64,000 nucleotides of DNA from Paenibacillus_G filicis (GCF_038070315.1 NZ_JBBPCC010000026.1:1-64000); one strand, 5' to 3'. Counted from the first letter of the stretch, positions 24,538 to 34,176 are shown. The notes: generated by a model not told the origin, from the sequence alone. Numbers and translations: made by a program.

Positions 24538-25629
24538 ATGAAAGTATTCATGATAGTGATCATAGCCGCTCTAGCCATCTTTTTGATCGTGTACTTTTAT
24601 CCGCCGCTTGGCGGCAAAAGCTCGGCCGAAAGCCAGAGGAAAATTCAACAATCCCCGCAGTTTGTCGACGGGAAGTTTCGCAATCAAATTCCAACACCTA
24701 TGGATTATAGCTTAAAAGAAACCGCCGATGCGCTAATCAAAACGGTAAAAGGGAATCCGAACGGCAGACCGAAAGGAAGCCTCCCTGTTGATAGCTTTGA
24801 TGCGAAGGCCTTCGCGGAAAAGGCGGAGGATCAAGTCGTCTGGTTCGGACATTCAACGCTATTGCTGAAAGCAAGCGGAGTGAAGGTGTTAATAGACCCG
24901 GTATTCGGAACCTATGCTTCTCCGGTGCCTTACTTCGGTCCCAAGCGTTACAGCGACAAGCTGCCGGCAGAGATCGAGGAATTGCCGGAAATTGATGTCG
25001 TCCTCATCTCGCATGATCATTACGATCATCTGGACTATGGCTCCATTCGCAAATTGAAAGGCAAGGTCAAGCAATTTATCGTCCCATTAGGGATTTCCGG
25101 GCATCTGACGAAGTGGGGAGTCGATCCTGACCGCATCAAAGAGCTTGATTGGTGGGAAGAGGAGACGGTCCAGGGACTGACGTTCGTTAGCACGCCGGCC
25201 AGACATTTCTCCGGCCGTGGCAGAGGCGACAGCGGGGCTACCTTATGGAGCTCCTGGGTTATGACGGGTAAAGAAACGAACATCTATTATAGCGGAGATA
25301 GTGGATACGGGCCGCATTTCAAGGAAATTGGCGATAAGTACGGACCATTTGACCTGACGCTCATCGAAACGGGCCAATATGATGAACAATGGGCGAATAT
25401 TCATATGACTCCGGAAGAATCGCTGCAAGCCAACCAGGATGTGCAAGGCAAACGGATGATACCTATTCACTGGGGAGCGTTCACCTTAGCGCTGCACAGC
25501 TGGACGGACCCTATAGAGCGGGCGAAACTGGCGGCTGAACAGCGGAATACAGTGCTGATAACACCAAGAATAGGCGAAACGGTAACGATAGGATCGCCGG
25601 AATACCCGTCCTCAAAGTGGTGGGAGTAA
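24538..25629 (+). CDS. UlaG/RomA-like metallo-beta-lactamase-fold hydrolase
   Basis: 363 residues with one N-terminal membrane anchor (VIIAALAIFLIVYFYPP). LISHDHYDHLD is the H-x-H-x-D-H zinc motif; further ligands at PARHFSGRG, YSGDSGYG and PIHWGAF. Best fit is the RomA/NAPE-PLD-like branch, which hydrolyses phosphodiester or lactone-type lipids; the exact substrate is unknown. Anchored outside or at the membrane. Probably induced by the MerR protein encoded just upstream. Confidence 0.85.
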   Translation: MKVFMIVIIAALAIFLIVYFYPPLGGKSSAESQRKIQQSPQFVDGKFRNQIPTPMDYSLKETADALIKTVKGNPNGRPKGSLPVDSFDAKAFAEKAEDQVVWFGHSTLLLKASGVKVLIDPVFGTYASPVPYFGPKRYSDKLPAEIEELPEIDVVLISHDHYDHLDYGSIRKLKGKVKQFIVPLGISGHLTKWGVDPDRIKELDWWEEETVQGLTFVSTPARHFSGRGRGDSGATLWSSWVMTGKETNIYYSGDSGYGPHFKEIGDKYGPFDLTLIETGQYDEQWANIHMTPEESLQANQDVQGKRMIPIHWGAFTLALHSWTDPIERAKLAAEQRNTVLITPRIGETVTIGSPEYPSSKWWE

Positions 25630-25710
25630 CGCTCGGGCGTCTCGTGCTTGGGTAATTACCGGGAGAAAAGTATCGTCTGAGAGATGATCCAAAGAAATAG
25701 TTCCAGATTG

Positions 25711-25742
25711 ACCCTTCTGTGATCCATGCAGAAGGGTTTTTG
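25711..25742 (+). terminator. terminator
   Basis: ACCCTTCTG pairs with CAGAAGGGT, then TTTTTG. Confidence 0.75.
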
Positions 25743-25873
25743 ATGTTGGATACCTTTGTTTTTTGGGTAGCTCGTTTCTCCTCTGTTGAAGTTTTCGTGA
25801 TGCCTATCTTGAATCGTACACTCTGAATTCTCTTTACAGAGGCGTCCGGGTCTGCTAAAATGACCAAATCCGA

Positions 25874-25907
25874 TTGTTAACCTAAAAATATGATTTATGG
25901 TTAACAA
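25874..25907 (+). promoter_or_regulatory. BirA box (biotin operator)
   Basis: TTGTTAACC (25874-25882), 16-bp spacer, GGTTAACAA (25899-25907): a perfect inverted repeat with the sequence and spacing known for Firmicute BirA operators. It lies 28 bp before bioA. Confidence 0.9.
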
Positions 25908-25935
25908 TTAAATAATTAGAGGATGGTGATCATGG

Positions 25936-27297
25936 GTGATAACGGATTACGAACGGCTCGCTGCCATGAATAAGGAGCACTTATGGCATCCTTTTACTCA
26001 AATGAAGGATTACAATAACTCGGATCCGCTTATTATTGAACGCGGCGAAGGCATCATGCTGTATGACGTCCAAGGACGCGCTTATTATGATGGTTTCTCA
26101 TCCGTATGGCTCAACGTACATGGACATAACGTGCCGGAGCTCAATCAGGCCATCACGGAGCAGTTAGGGCGAGTCGCCCATTCCACCCTTCTCGGAATGG
26201 CCAATGTGCCAGCCATCGAGCTTGCAGAAAAGCTGGTGGGGATCACTCCGGCAGGGCTAAACAAAGTGTTTTACTCCGATTCAGGAGCGACCGGTGTCGA
26301 GATCGCGATCAAAATGGCGTTTCAATACTGGCATAACAAGGGAATACGGGGGAAAACAAAGTTTATCACGATGAATCAAGCGTACCACGGAGATACCGTT
26401 GGTGCCGTGAGTGTCGGTGCGATCCCTCTGTACCATGACGTGTTTCGCCCCATGCTATTTCCTTCCCACGTCATTCCATATCCCTACTCTTATCGCCATG
26501 TTGGCGGCGAGGCGAAAGCAACGGAAGATACGCTAACCGCACTACGTCATTTGCTCGAGACTCGGGCGGATGAAATTGCGGCTCTCATTGTGGAGCCGAT
26601 CGTACAAGGGGCTAGTGGCATCATCGTCATGCCGCCAGGCTGTTTAAGCCAGATGGCTAAGTTGTGCCGCAAGTATGGCGTCCTGCTCATCGCTGACGAG
26701 GTGGCGACCGGTTTCGGTCGAACGGGGGCTATGTTCGCTTGTGATCTCGAAGATGTTTCACCTGATTTGATGGTGATCGGGAAAGGGTTGACCGGCGGCT
26801 ATTTGCCGGTGGCAGCGACGCTTGCGACGGACGAGGTGTACGAAGCGTTTTATGCCGATTACCAAGAGCAGAAAACATTTTTCCATGGTCATTCCTACAC
26901 GGGGAACCAACTCGGCTGTGCCGTTGCTTTGGCTAGCTTGAAGCTGTTTGAAGAGCGCAACCTGGTCGAAGGAGTAAAAGCTAAGGCATCCTTTGTTGAG
27001 CAGAAGCTCGCAGCGCTCAAAGATCGCCCGCATGTGGGTGAAATCCGGCAAAAAGGACTGATGATCGGAATCGAGCTCGTACGCGACAAGACATCACGGG
27101 AGACGTACGATTGGGCAGAACGAATTGGCGTTCGCACGAGCTTGCGGGCCAGAGAACTCGGCATGCTAACGAGACCGCTCGGCAATGTGATTGTCTTCAT
27201 CCCTCCGCTTGTCAGTACTGAAGCGGAACTTGATGCCATGACCGATATTTTGGAGCAATCCATCCTTCACGTCACGGAAGGCGGCCTGGTTACATGA
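25936..27297 (+). CDS. bioA: adenosylmethionine-8-amino-7-oxononanoate aminotransferase
   Basis: 453 residues, full length. Converts KAPA to DAPA with S-adenosylmethionine as amino donor, the third-last step of biotin synthesis; PLP enzyme. HLWHPFTQMKDY and SVWLNVHGH at the N-terminus, ADEVATGFGRTG and the PLP lysine in GKGLTGG are all intact. GTG start behind AGAGGATGGTGAT. Overlaps the bioD remnant by ATGA (27294-27297). It is one of two genes in this operon without a visible lesion. Confidence 0.95.
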   Translation: MITDYERLAAMNKEHLWHPFTQMKDYNNSDPLIIERGEGIMLYDVQGRAYYDGFSSVWLNVHGHNVPELNQAITEQLGRVAHSTLLGMANVPAIELAEKLVGITPAGLNKVFYSDSGATGVEIAIKMAFQYWHNKGIRGKTKFITMNQAYHGDTVGAVSVGAIPLYHDVFRPMLFPSHVIPYPYSYRHVGGEAKATEDTLTALRHLLETRADEIAALIVEPIVQGASGIIVMPPGCLSQMAKLCRKYGVLLIADEVATGFGRTGAMFACDLEDVSPDLMVIGKGLTGGYLPVAATLATDEVYEAFYADYQEQKTFFHGHSYTGNQLGCAVALASLKLFEERNLVEGVKAKASFVEQKLAALKDRPHVGEIRQKGLMIGIELVRDKTSRETYDWAERIGVRTSLRARELGMLTRPLGNVIVFIPPLVSTEAELDAMTDILEQSILHVTEGGLVT

Positions 27298-27434
27298 ACC
27301 AAGTGAATATGGAAACGATACGCGGATTATTCGTGACAGGAACGGACACCGGCGTAAGGAAGACTGTTGTCACGGCAGCCATTACGAGGCGCTGCTCACG
27401 GAAGGAGCTGGCTCAGGAGCTTCACGTCATGTGA
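27294..27434 (+). pseudogene. bioD: dethiobiotin synthetase, N-terminal stub
   Basis: The first 26 or so codons encode GLFVTGTDTGVRKTVVTAAI, the BioD P-loop, with the invariant second glycine of G-V-G-K-T replaced by Arg. After about 27376 the sequence is bioF in another frame, giving a stop at 27432. Roughly nine-tenths of BioD is gone, so the protein cannot work. Confidence 0.88.
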
Positions 27435-28379
27435 CAGGTAACCAGATGTCTTATGGTCGTCTGGAAGAAGCACTGGCTGAGTGGCAGAACTGCGAAGCTG
27501 CGCTAGTTTTTGCTAATGGATATATGGCTAATTCAAGAGTTATCCGTGCACTAGTAGGCCGAGGAGATGTTGTGTTCAGCGATCAGTTGAACCATGCAAG
27601 GTATGGTGGATGGCATTGTATTAAGCCGTGCGGAGCATGCTCGGTACCGTCATAATCATATGGAACATTTGCGTATGCTACTGAATAAGTATCGGGATAA
27701 ACGGCGTAAGCTGATTGTTACGGACGCTGTTTTCTCCATGGATGGTGATCAGGCTCCATTGCGTGAACTGGCTGCGCTCAAACGCGAGTACGGAGCGATG
27801 CTCATGGTGGATGAGGCACATAGTGGGGGGATCTACGGGGGGCGAGGCGAAGGATTATGTCATGAACTCGGGCTGCAGGGAGATGTGGATATTCATATGG
27901 GAACATTAAGCAAATCCTTCGGTGTCTACGGCGCTTATATTGTTGGCAGACGCACGCTAATTCGATGGCTGGTGAACAAGGCTAGGCCACTCATCTATTC
28001 AACGGCGTTGCCCCCTTCTATCGTAACTGGCATTTCCATGTCGTTAGATTTGGTACAAAAGGAACACTGGCGTCGAGAAAGGCTTCATACGGCAACCCGG
28101 TTATTTCGGTCCTCGCTTCGTGACGCCGGGTTTAGCATCGGTGATGGCGACTCTCCTATTGTACCTTTAATCGTGGGCGATAACGATACGGCCTTGCGCT
28201 TCAGCGGAGCTCTAGAAGAAGAAGGGATTCTAGCGGTTGCCATCCGTCCGCCTACGGTGCCTGATGGCACAGCGCGCCTTCGCTTTTCCTTGTCAGCCGT
28301 TCACATGGATAAGGAGTTGACCGATGCAGCCGCACACATCCACAACATCGGACTTCGACTAGGGGTGTTGAGTCCATGA
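27376..28379 (+). pseudogene. bioF: 8-amino-7-oxononanoate synthase, 5' truncated and frameshifted
   Basis: The frame joins from HYEALLTEGAGSGASRHVTGN, so about 45-60 N-terminal codons are deleted together with most of bioD. An extra G at 27600/27601 shifts the frame after SDQLNHA; the remainder (VDGIVLSRAEHARYRHN to the end) is open in the new frame and includes the PLP lysine segment TLSKSFGVYGAY. Neither part has a sensible start, so KAPA synthase is not made here. Confidence 0.9.
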
Positions 28380-29170
28380 TGGCATTGGATGTTGATTCCG
28401 TGAAAACTCAGCCAGCGACAAGCGGCACCATGTTATGGTTGTGCGGATGGAGTATGCCGGATGCAGTTTTCGATCGGATTCGCTAGTTACTTCCGGATTT
28501 TCATCATGTTTCTGTCGATTACAGGGAGGCTGATTCTCCAGAGAACTTGCTGCTCCTGACTGAAATCGCAGTCAAAAACTTGCTGTATTTGGATGGAGAG
28601 GCTTGCAGGACAAGAGCTTTCCACGGTCCGCTATTGATCGGGGGATGGTCTCTCGGCGGTTTACTGGCACTGCGGCTAGCGCTCCAAGGGTTCGCTGATG
28701 GCCTGGTGTTGCTCGGGGCCACTGCCCGATTTACGAGGTCCAAAGAGGAGTCTGATCTCGGTTGGGCAGATCTATACGTTAGGAAGATGATGACAGGGCT
28801 CGTACAGAACCGGCAAGATGTTGAAACCAAGTTCCGACAGCTCCTATTGACGGAGGCCGAATGGGAGGCCGGTCTAGGCGAAAGCCTTCCCCCAATCGGC
28901 AGCTGGACAACCCCAGCGCTAATCGCAGGTCTTCAAATCTTGCGAAGCGAGGAATGCTTGTCTCAAATGAAGAGCATCACCTGTCCGGTATTTCTTGTGC
29001 ACGGGACTGAGGATCGGATTTGTCCTTACGGCGCTGCATTGGAGCTGATGGCCCAGTTGCCGCAAGCAAAGTTATTCACGATACCTGCCTGCGGGCATGC
29101 TCCGTTCTTGGGAAGGGAAGACCAAATAGCTAATAAACTGAGGAGATGGTGGCATGAGCAGCAGGATTAG
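28376..29170 (+). pseudogene. BioH-like alpha/beta hydrolase with in-frame amber stop
   Basis: The ATG at 28376 overlaps bioF by four bases, and LWLCGWSMPDAVFDRI is a normal hydrolase beginning. TAG at 28484-28486 interrupts the same frame, which is otherwise open to 29170 and contains GGWSLGG (nucleophile elbow), the Asp of HGTEDRI and the His of CGHAPF. Its role would be to release pimeloyl groups from ACP methyl ester. Only readthrough or internal initiation would give product, and that would lack the N-terminal strand. Confidence 0.85.
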
Positions 29171-30020
29171 TAATATCCGGCGTCAATTTAATCGAAGTGC
29201 AAATTCGTACGACGCTCACGCTCATGTTCAGCGTTTGATGTCGGATCGGCTTGCAAAATCTCTCTTAGGGTGGAAGAACAAAAGCGACATAGATAGGCTC
29301 AGTATGCTTGAGATCGGTTGCGGCACGGGGACGCTGACCGAGATTCTAGTAACGGAATGGCCCAGTGCGAGTATGACTGCACTTGATATTGCGCCCGAGA
29401 TGATCCGATTGGCTGAACAACGTGTCCTATCAGATGAGGCGAATTTTAATGGCATCCCAACACTGAATTCGGATCGTGTACGCTTTCTTCATGCTGATGT
29501 TGAAGTGTGGGCGAAAGATGCTACGACCTCCTCGTTCGATCTCATCGTCTCCAACGCCTGCTTTCAATGGCTTAGCAATCCTAGGCAAACACTGGGTCAC
29601 CTTCGGCGGATGCTTCGTCCTGGAGGCTCGCTCATATTTAGCACATTTGGGCCTGACACATTCTGCGAGATGCATGAGGCTTTTCATGCCGTTTATCGAG
29701 CTCATGGCATGGAGCCGCAGCGGCACGGCCTGCAGTTTCTATCGACAGAGGAATGGAACAGCTTGCTCACGGCAGCAGGATTTTCATGTATCCAATGGGA
29801 ACGCTCGATTCAGAGGGAAACGTATGCTTCAGCCAGAGATTTTCTTCACTCGGTCAAAGCGATGGGAGCCAGCACTTCCGAGGCTGTTCCTATGCGCGGC
29901 CTCAGTTCGCGACTTCTGTTCGCCAGCATGTATAAGGAATACGAGGAGAAGTTCAGCCTACCGGGAGGTGTTGCTGCCAGTTATGATCTTCTATGGATCC
30001 AAGCATTGGCGGAGGGGTAG
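29154..30020 (+). CDS. bioC: malonyl-ACP O-methyltransferase
   Basis: 288 residues. SAM-binding motif I is LEIGCGTGTLTE, with DIAPEMI, then SNACFQWL and LRPGGSLIFSTFG, the BioC pattern. It masks the malonyl-ACP carboxyl so that fatty acid synthesis can build the pimeloyl chain. Starts 17 bp inside the hydrolase gene, as expected for a tight operon. Intact, although three genes of the same operon are not. Confidence 0.92.
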   Translation: MSSRISNIRRQFNRSANSYDAHAHVQRLMSDRLAKSLLGWKNKSDIDRLSMLEIGCGTGTLTEILVTEWPSASMTALDIAPEMIRLAEQRVLSDEANFNGIPTLNSDRVRFLHADVEVWAKDATTSSFDLIVSNACFQWLSNPRQTLGHLRRMLRPGGSLIFSTFGPDTFCEMHEAFHAVYRAHGMEPQRHGLQFLSTEEWNSLLTAAGFSCIQWERSIQRETYASARDFLHSVKAMGASTSEAVPMRGLSSRLLFASMYKEYEEKFSLPGGVAASYDLLWIQALAEG

Positions 30021-30049
30021 ATAAGCTTTATAACTGACAAGCGTAGCCC

Positions 30050-30107
30050 AAAAAGGCAGCGGCGTCTGGAACATGCTATTCCATGTTCCAGACGCCGCTG
30101 CCTTTTT
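30050..30107. terminator. 26-bp perfect hairpin, end of the biotin operon
   Basis: Arms 30050-30075 and 30082-30107 are fully complementary, starting AAAAA and ending TTTTT, so it works in both directions. From here to 30382 I see no gene; one frame (EQFPIDVVGKAPEYISVMS, near 30210-30290) may be a coding relic. Confidence 0.85.
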
Positions 30108-30382
30108 AAGAGCTTTTGATCCACTTTATCATTAACCGAGGATTCATCAAGGACGGGTTTAATTAAGTTAACGAGCATGGTCTTTGGAATAATGAGGAAG
30201 GAACCTAACTAGAACAATTCCCAATTGATGTTGTCGGCAAAGCACCGGAGTATATTTCTGTCATGTCCGTTAAGTCTTTGGGAAACTTGGACAAGCCTAT
30301 CACGAGAAAAACTGAGGGAAAATAAAAAGGGAGAGAATTTCGCCAATGCTTCCTTTCCTCATTGATAAGATCAAAGAAACGC

Positions 30383-30413
30383 TTGCTCCTGACGTCGCGT
30401 CAAGTGCTATAGT
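30383..30413 (+). promoter_or_regulatory. MerR-type promoter of a lost regulator gene
   Basis: TTGCTC (30383-30388), 19-bp spacer with dyad TGACGTCGCGTCA, TATAGT (30408-30413), the layout of autoregulated TipA-like MerR genes. The gene behind it is degenerate. Confidence 0.65.
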
Positions 30414-30434
30414 AACGCTTGAAAGGGGCTGAGA

Positions 30435-30629
30435 ATGATAGAGAAGACATTTTCAATCAAGCTGACCGCGAAGACGGGAAGGAAGCTGCGCTTCTGCGAT
30501 CGCAAAGGGCTGCTTAAGTCAAGAGATACAATGAACGGGAGTAGACACCGTTGTCACCACAACATGATACTTCTAGCTCTTGAAGTAGTCGATGTTCAAA
30601 TCTTAGGAAAACAAAATATTAATTTATAG
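30435..30629 (+). pseudogene. MerR family regulator, N-terminal relic
   Basis: TFSIKLTAKTG followed by LRFCDRKGLLKS corresponds to the MerR start (T-F-S-I-x-x-x-A-K-x-T-G ... L-R-Y-Y-D-x-x-G-L-L-K), with a few residues missing between. After about residue 32 the similarity ends. The promoter upstream supports the identification. Confidence 0.6.
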
Positions 30630-30643
30630 TGGGAGTGTTTATA

Positions 30644-31450
30644 ATGTCAAATAACAGGAAAATGCTGCAAGAATCTTCGAATCCCGCCCTTCGAATTCGT
30701 CCCCGCGTACGATGGGGGGTTCTCGGATATTTCCTCTACATCGCAGTCTTCTACGGTATCTTCGTGCTCAACGGCGTCGACTACCCGCGAATAGGTGAGA
30801 GTGAGCAGACCCTTCTTCTCTGGTACGTAGCACCAATGTTCGGCGGTGCCGTGCTAGCCTTCACAGTAGTTACGATCTACGGATGGTGGCGCCCCGGTCT
30901 GGCTGAAAAGCGGCAGCTTTCTCGATGGACGATGACGCTCCCGATTATCATGACAGTCATCGCGATCGTGAACATGCTGATCGCCGATTTCACCCGTGTT
31001 ACGCCCCTGATGTGGCTGTATCTCTTCGTCGGCAGCATCCTGGTCGGCTTTAATGAGGAGATGATCCACCGAGGTCAATTGTTAGTCGCTCTGCGCAGCC
31101 GATTCGGCGAAACCGGGGTCTGGCTGCTCTCATCTGGGATGTTCGCAGTCTTCCACCTGCCGGACATGTTCCTGGGCCTTGGGGCGGGCGCCCTGTTCCA
31201 GGTGATGATGGCTTTCGGCCTCGGTTCGATCTTCTATCTCGCCCGGCGGTCTACCGGATCGCTCGTAGCCTCCATGTTCCTGCACGGACTCTGGGACTTG
31301 AGCATCTTCTCGCATGGCACGTCGTCGTTTCCCATCGCTGGTATGGCATCTCCGTTGTTGGCGATCGCTGGAGCGATCACGGTTCTCATCATCCTCCGCC
31401 GTGAAAAGCGGCGCAATAGCGCCCAAAGCGTGTCACGACCAGTCGGCTGA
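30644..31450 (+). CDS. CPBP family intramembrane metalloprotease (ABI domain)
   Basis: 268 residues with about eight membrane segments. The CPBP motifs are present: EE-x3-R in GFNEEMIHRG, F-x-x-x-H in FAVFHL, and HGLWD, which bind the catalytic metal in the membrane. Bacterial members often give immunity to peptides or process membrane proteins. ATG 30644 with SD GGGAGTG is preferred to a frame extension at 30629. GC content is visibly higher than on either side, which suggests separate acquisition. Confidence 0.85.
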   Translation: MSNNRKMLQESSNPALRIRPRVRWGVLGYFLYIAVFYGIFVLNGVDYPRIGESEQTLLLWYVAPMFGGAVLAFTVVTIYGWWRPGLAEKRQLSRWTMTLPIIMTVIAIVNMLIADFTRVTPLMWLYLFVGSILVGFNEEMIHRGQLLVALRSRFGETGVWLLSSGMFAVFHLPDMFLGLGAGALFQVMMAFGLGSIFYLARRSTGSLVASMFLHGLWDLSIFSHGTSSFPIAGMASPLLAIAGAITVLIILRREKRRNSAQSVSRPVG

Positions 31451-31736
31451 TCCGCGGCAAGACTGCCGGCGCTGCACGAGCTGGATCCGGTGCACAGGGA
31501 TCCGCATCCGGGCATATCGAGATGGCTGAGAAGGCTTTGAACCAATCGATATGTGGCAGGGATACGGATTCGAGCTTTATCGGGAAGAGACTTACAACTG
31601 GGCAGATGATAGTTCAATTCAGGAGATAAGACTACACTGGGCGATCAAGTAAAAGAAAGATAAAGAAAAACTGAGATACCAGGCATGTTAGGACATGGAA
31701 AAGCATCAATCACTCAACTATACGTCCGCTGTGCGG

Positions 31737-31772
31737 AGAACGCCGACGAGAACTTTATCGTCGGTTCTTTTA
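31737..31772 (+). terminator. terminator in a 365-bp gene-free stretch
   Basis: GAACGCCGACGA pairs imperfectly with TCGTCGGTTC before TTTT. Nothing else recognisable lies between 31451 and 31815. Confidence 0.65.
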
Positions 31773-31815
31773 GCATAATCTGTACGGTTGAGTAACGGTG
31801 GTAGGGTGCACAGTT

Positions 31816-32661
31816 TTAATTATTTTGCATCCGCAAAATATCGGCAGTCGGAGAACACCCAAATAACCGTGCATATTCACGACTGAATTGAGATGGACTT
31901 TCATAGCCGACATGAAAAGCGGTATTTGCGACGTTGTAGTTTTCAGTCATTAAAAGGCGCCGCCCTTCTTGCAATCGCAGCTGTTTCTGATACTGAACGG
32001 GAGTCATCGCAGTAACTTGCTTGAAATGACGATATAGAGACGAAGAACTCATGTTGGCAATTTCCGTTAATTCATTAATACGTAGAGGTTTGTTGAAGTT
32101 TGTTTTAATCCGTTCGACTACCTCTGCAATCGTTGCATAATGACTACCGGTTGTGGCAATTTGCTTGAAAACATCCCCCTCTTTTTCAATAAGTAGCCTA
32201 TATATGATTTCTTTAATGATTAATGGCGCTAATGCTGATATATCTCTTGGAGTTTCCAATAGTCTTACTAGCCGAATCACTGCATCCAGAAGACTATTGT
32301 TCATTTTCCCAACAAATAAGCTTTTTGGATAATTTTCTATACTTTCGGGAAACAGATGGGTCTCCTTCATGACTTCAAAGATTTCACCTGCGTCAAGGTC
32401 AAGTCGGATTGACAAAAAGGGAGCTTCCGATGAAGGCTTGATCGCTTGTCCGGATATCGGCACATCTAAAGAAACAGCCAAATAATCGCAAACGCCGTAT
32501 GTATAACTTTCGTTGCCCAAAATCACTATTTTTTCTCCTTGAGCAACTATACATAAGGAGGGCTTTTGAATTCTGCATATAGGGACTGTGGCATTGGAAT
32601 CTTGAATGAGATGAAGTGAAGGAATTAATGTGTGATGGTCCCCATCTTTTTCAGTAAAACA
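31816..32661 (-). pseudogene. AraC-family regulator (YqhC-like), 5' end deleted
   Basis: Open on the minus strand from about 32661: FTEKDGDHHTLIPSLHLIQDS and KPSLCIVAQGEKIVILGNES are the AraC_N domain, followed by two helix-turn-helix motifs (LRINELTEIANMSSSSLYRH; YNVANTAFHVGYESPSQFSR). About 10-15 N-terminal residues with the start codon and SD are missing at the junction with the SDR gene. The first possible start (GTG 32526) would lose part of the sensor domain. Confidence 0.75.
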
Positions 32662-32665
32662 AGCT

Positions 32666-33372
32666 GTTGGTCAGGTTTCAGAGGAACGTTTTTTGCCGCT
32701 TAAAGTTGATTTGAAAAATTCCGCTTCCATTGCTCAATCCATGGAATTGGCCTACGAGCATTTTGGACAAATAGATGTAGCGGTCAATAACGCTGGATAC
32801 GGAATTGGTGGAGCTATCGAAGAGCTTTCCGAACAGGATATCCTAGCAAGCTTCGAAGTTAACGTGTTTGGCAGCATTTACGTGATCCAAAGTGTTTTGC
32901 CCTACATGAGGAAGAAACGCTATGGTCACATCATTAATATTTCATCTATCGCTGGACTTGCTCCGCACACGGGATGGAGTATTTATGCTGCCACCAAATC
33001 GGCTCTTATTGGTTTGTCAGATGCTTTAGCCCAAGATGTTAAATCGATGGGAATCCATGTAACGGTTGTTGCGCCGGGGGGATTTAGAACCGAATTTAAT
33101 ACAGCCGAATCCCTGGTTGTAGCGGATCATAAAATCGCCGATTATTTTTCTCTCCATGATGAAATAAAAAAATTTGAAGCGAAACATGGCAAGCAATTGG
33201 TGATCCAGAAAAAGCTGCCGAAGTTTTTATCGAGTTGGTGGAATCGGACAACCCGCCAACTTGCTTATTTTTAGGATCTGACGCCTACCAGCGGGCAAAC
33301 CAAAAGTTAAACAACCTACTCGAAGATTTGCAGGTCAATAAGCAATTAAGTGAACAAACAGATAGTAACTAA
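32666..33372 (+). pseudogene. SDR family oxidoreductase, 5' truncated and frameshifted
   Basis: The frame joins at VGQVSEERFLPLKVDLKN, so the NAD(P)-binding T-G-x-x-x-G-x-G start (about 45 residues) is gone. NNAGYGIGG, ISSIAG and YAATK remain. A one-base loss near 33200 shifts the C-terminus; the true end, GDPEKAAEVFIELVESDNPP to LSEQTDSN, is readable in the next frame up to 33372. Not functional. Confidence 0.85.
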
Positions 33373-33436
33373 ACTTGGATTTTAATGTCTGGGTCCTTTG
33401 GGAATAAGGTTGATTGATGCACTCTATATATACGAT

Positions 33437-33463
33437 CAAGGAGCTGCCGCGGCAGCTCCTTTG
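33437..33463. terminator. perfect palindrome, probable terminator
   Basis: CAAGGAGCTGCCG and its complement abut without spacer, followed by a short T stretch. The remainder of 33373-33623 holds nothing I recognise. Confidence 0.6.
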
Positions 33464-33623
33464 ACTTGCCCATGAAAATTGTTACAGACTAAATGATAAT
33501 GATCACAAATTGGAGTAGTTCCTACCATAAGTATATACACCTGGGTAGTCGTGTTGCCCCATTCGGGTTCATACGACTTGTTGCCACTCCCCAAATTGAG
33601 GCCAAACTCACTTCAGCTGTCTG

Positions 33624-34025
33624 TCAATGCCTACCGCTGAACCGTTTGATCGCTTCCTCGGTCACCGGCGCGAAGAGGTTAACCAGATTGCCGTCGGGAT
33701 CGCGAAACAGCACAGCACGGTTCCCCCATGGCATCGTGGTTGGTTCCTTTACCCACTCGTTGATAAACGGCTGCAAGCGCTCGTATTCGGCATCGACATC
33801 GTCGATGCGGAACTCGATGATGATAGTGTGATTGTTGGCCACTGCGGAACCAGCGCCGAACAGTTGCACCGTCTGGGAGTGGCCGATCGCCAGGGTGCAC
33901 GATGGCACAACGAGTTCGGCAAAGACGGGCGCGGGGCGTTCCGCCGAAACACCTAGGACTTTCTCATAGAACTCGACGAGACGATCCACGTTGTCGGTAA
34001 TGATGCGTACAGAAGCAAAATTCAC
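33624..34025 (-). CDS. VOC family (glyoxalase-like) protein
   Basis: 133 residues, one complete VOC unit pair: NFASVRIITDNVDRLVEFYEKVLG at the start (beta-alpha-beta, first metal ligand region) and GNRAVLFRDPDGNLVNLFAP near the end with the usual Glu replaced. Members handle glyoxals, dioxygenation or antibiotic resistance by binding; nothing here decides which. GTG start with a weak SD. Monocistronic. Confidence 0.8.
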   Translation of the reverse strand: MNFASVRIITDNVDRLVEFYEKVLGVSAERPAPVFAELVVPSCTLAIGHSQTVQLFGAGSAVANNHTIIIEFRIDDVDAEYERLQPFINEWVKEPTTMPWGNRAVLFRDPDGNLVNLFAPVTEEAIKRFSGRH

Positions 34026-34140
34026 GAGATATCATTCTTCCAAATAATAAATAATACAATACCGTATCCTATCATTTTGGGCCAGAATACTTCGTACTTA
34101 TCTTCCGCTCCTTTATGTTTACTTATTCCGATTTAAAAAA

Positions 34141-34176
34141 AACGCTACTGACAACAGTATGTCAGTAGCGTTTTAG
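34141..34176. terminator. bidirectional terminator
   Basis: AACGCTACTGAC and its complement around an 8-nt loop, A-run before and T-run after. Confidence 0.8.
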
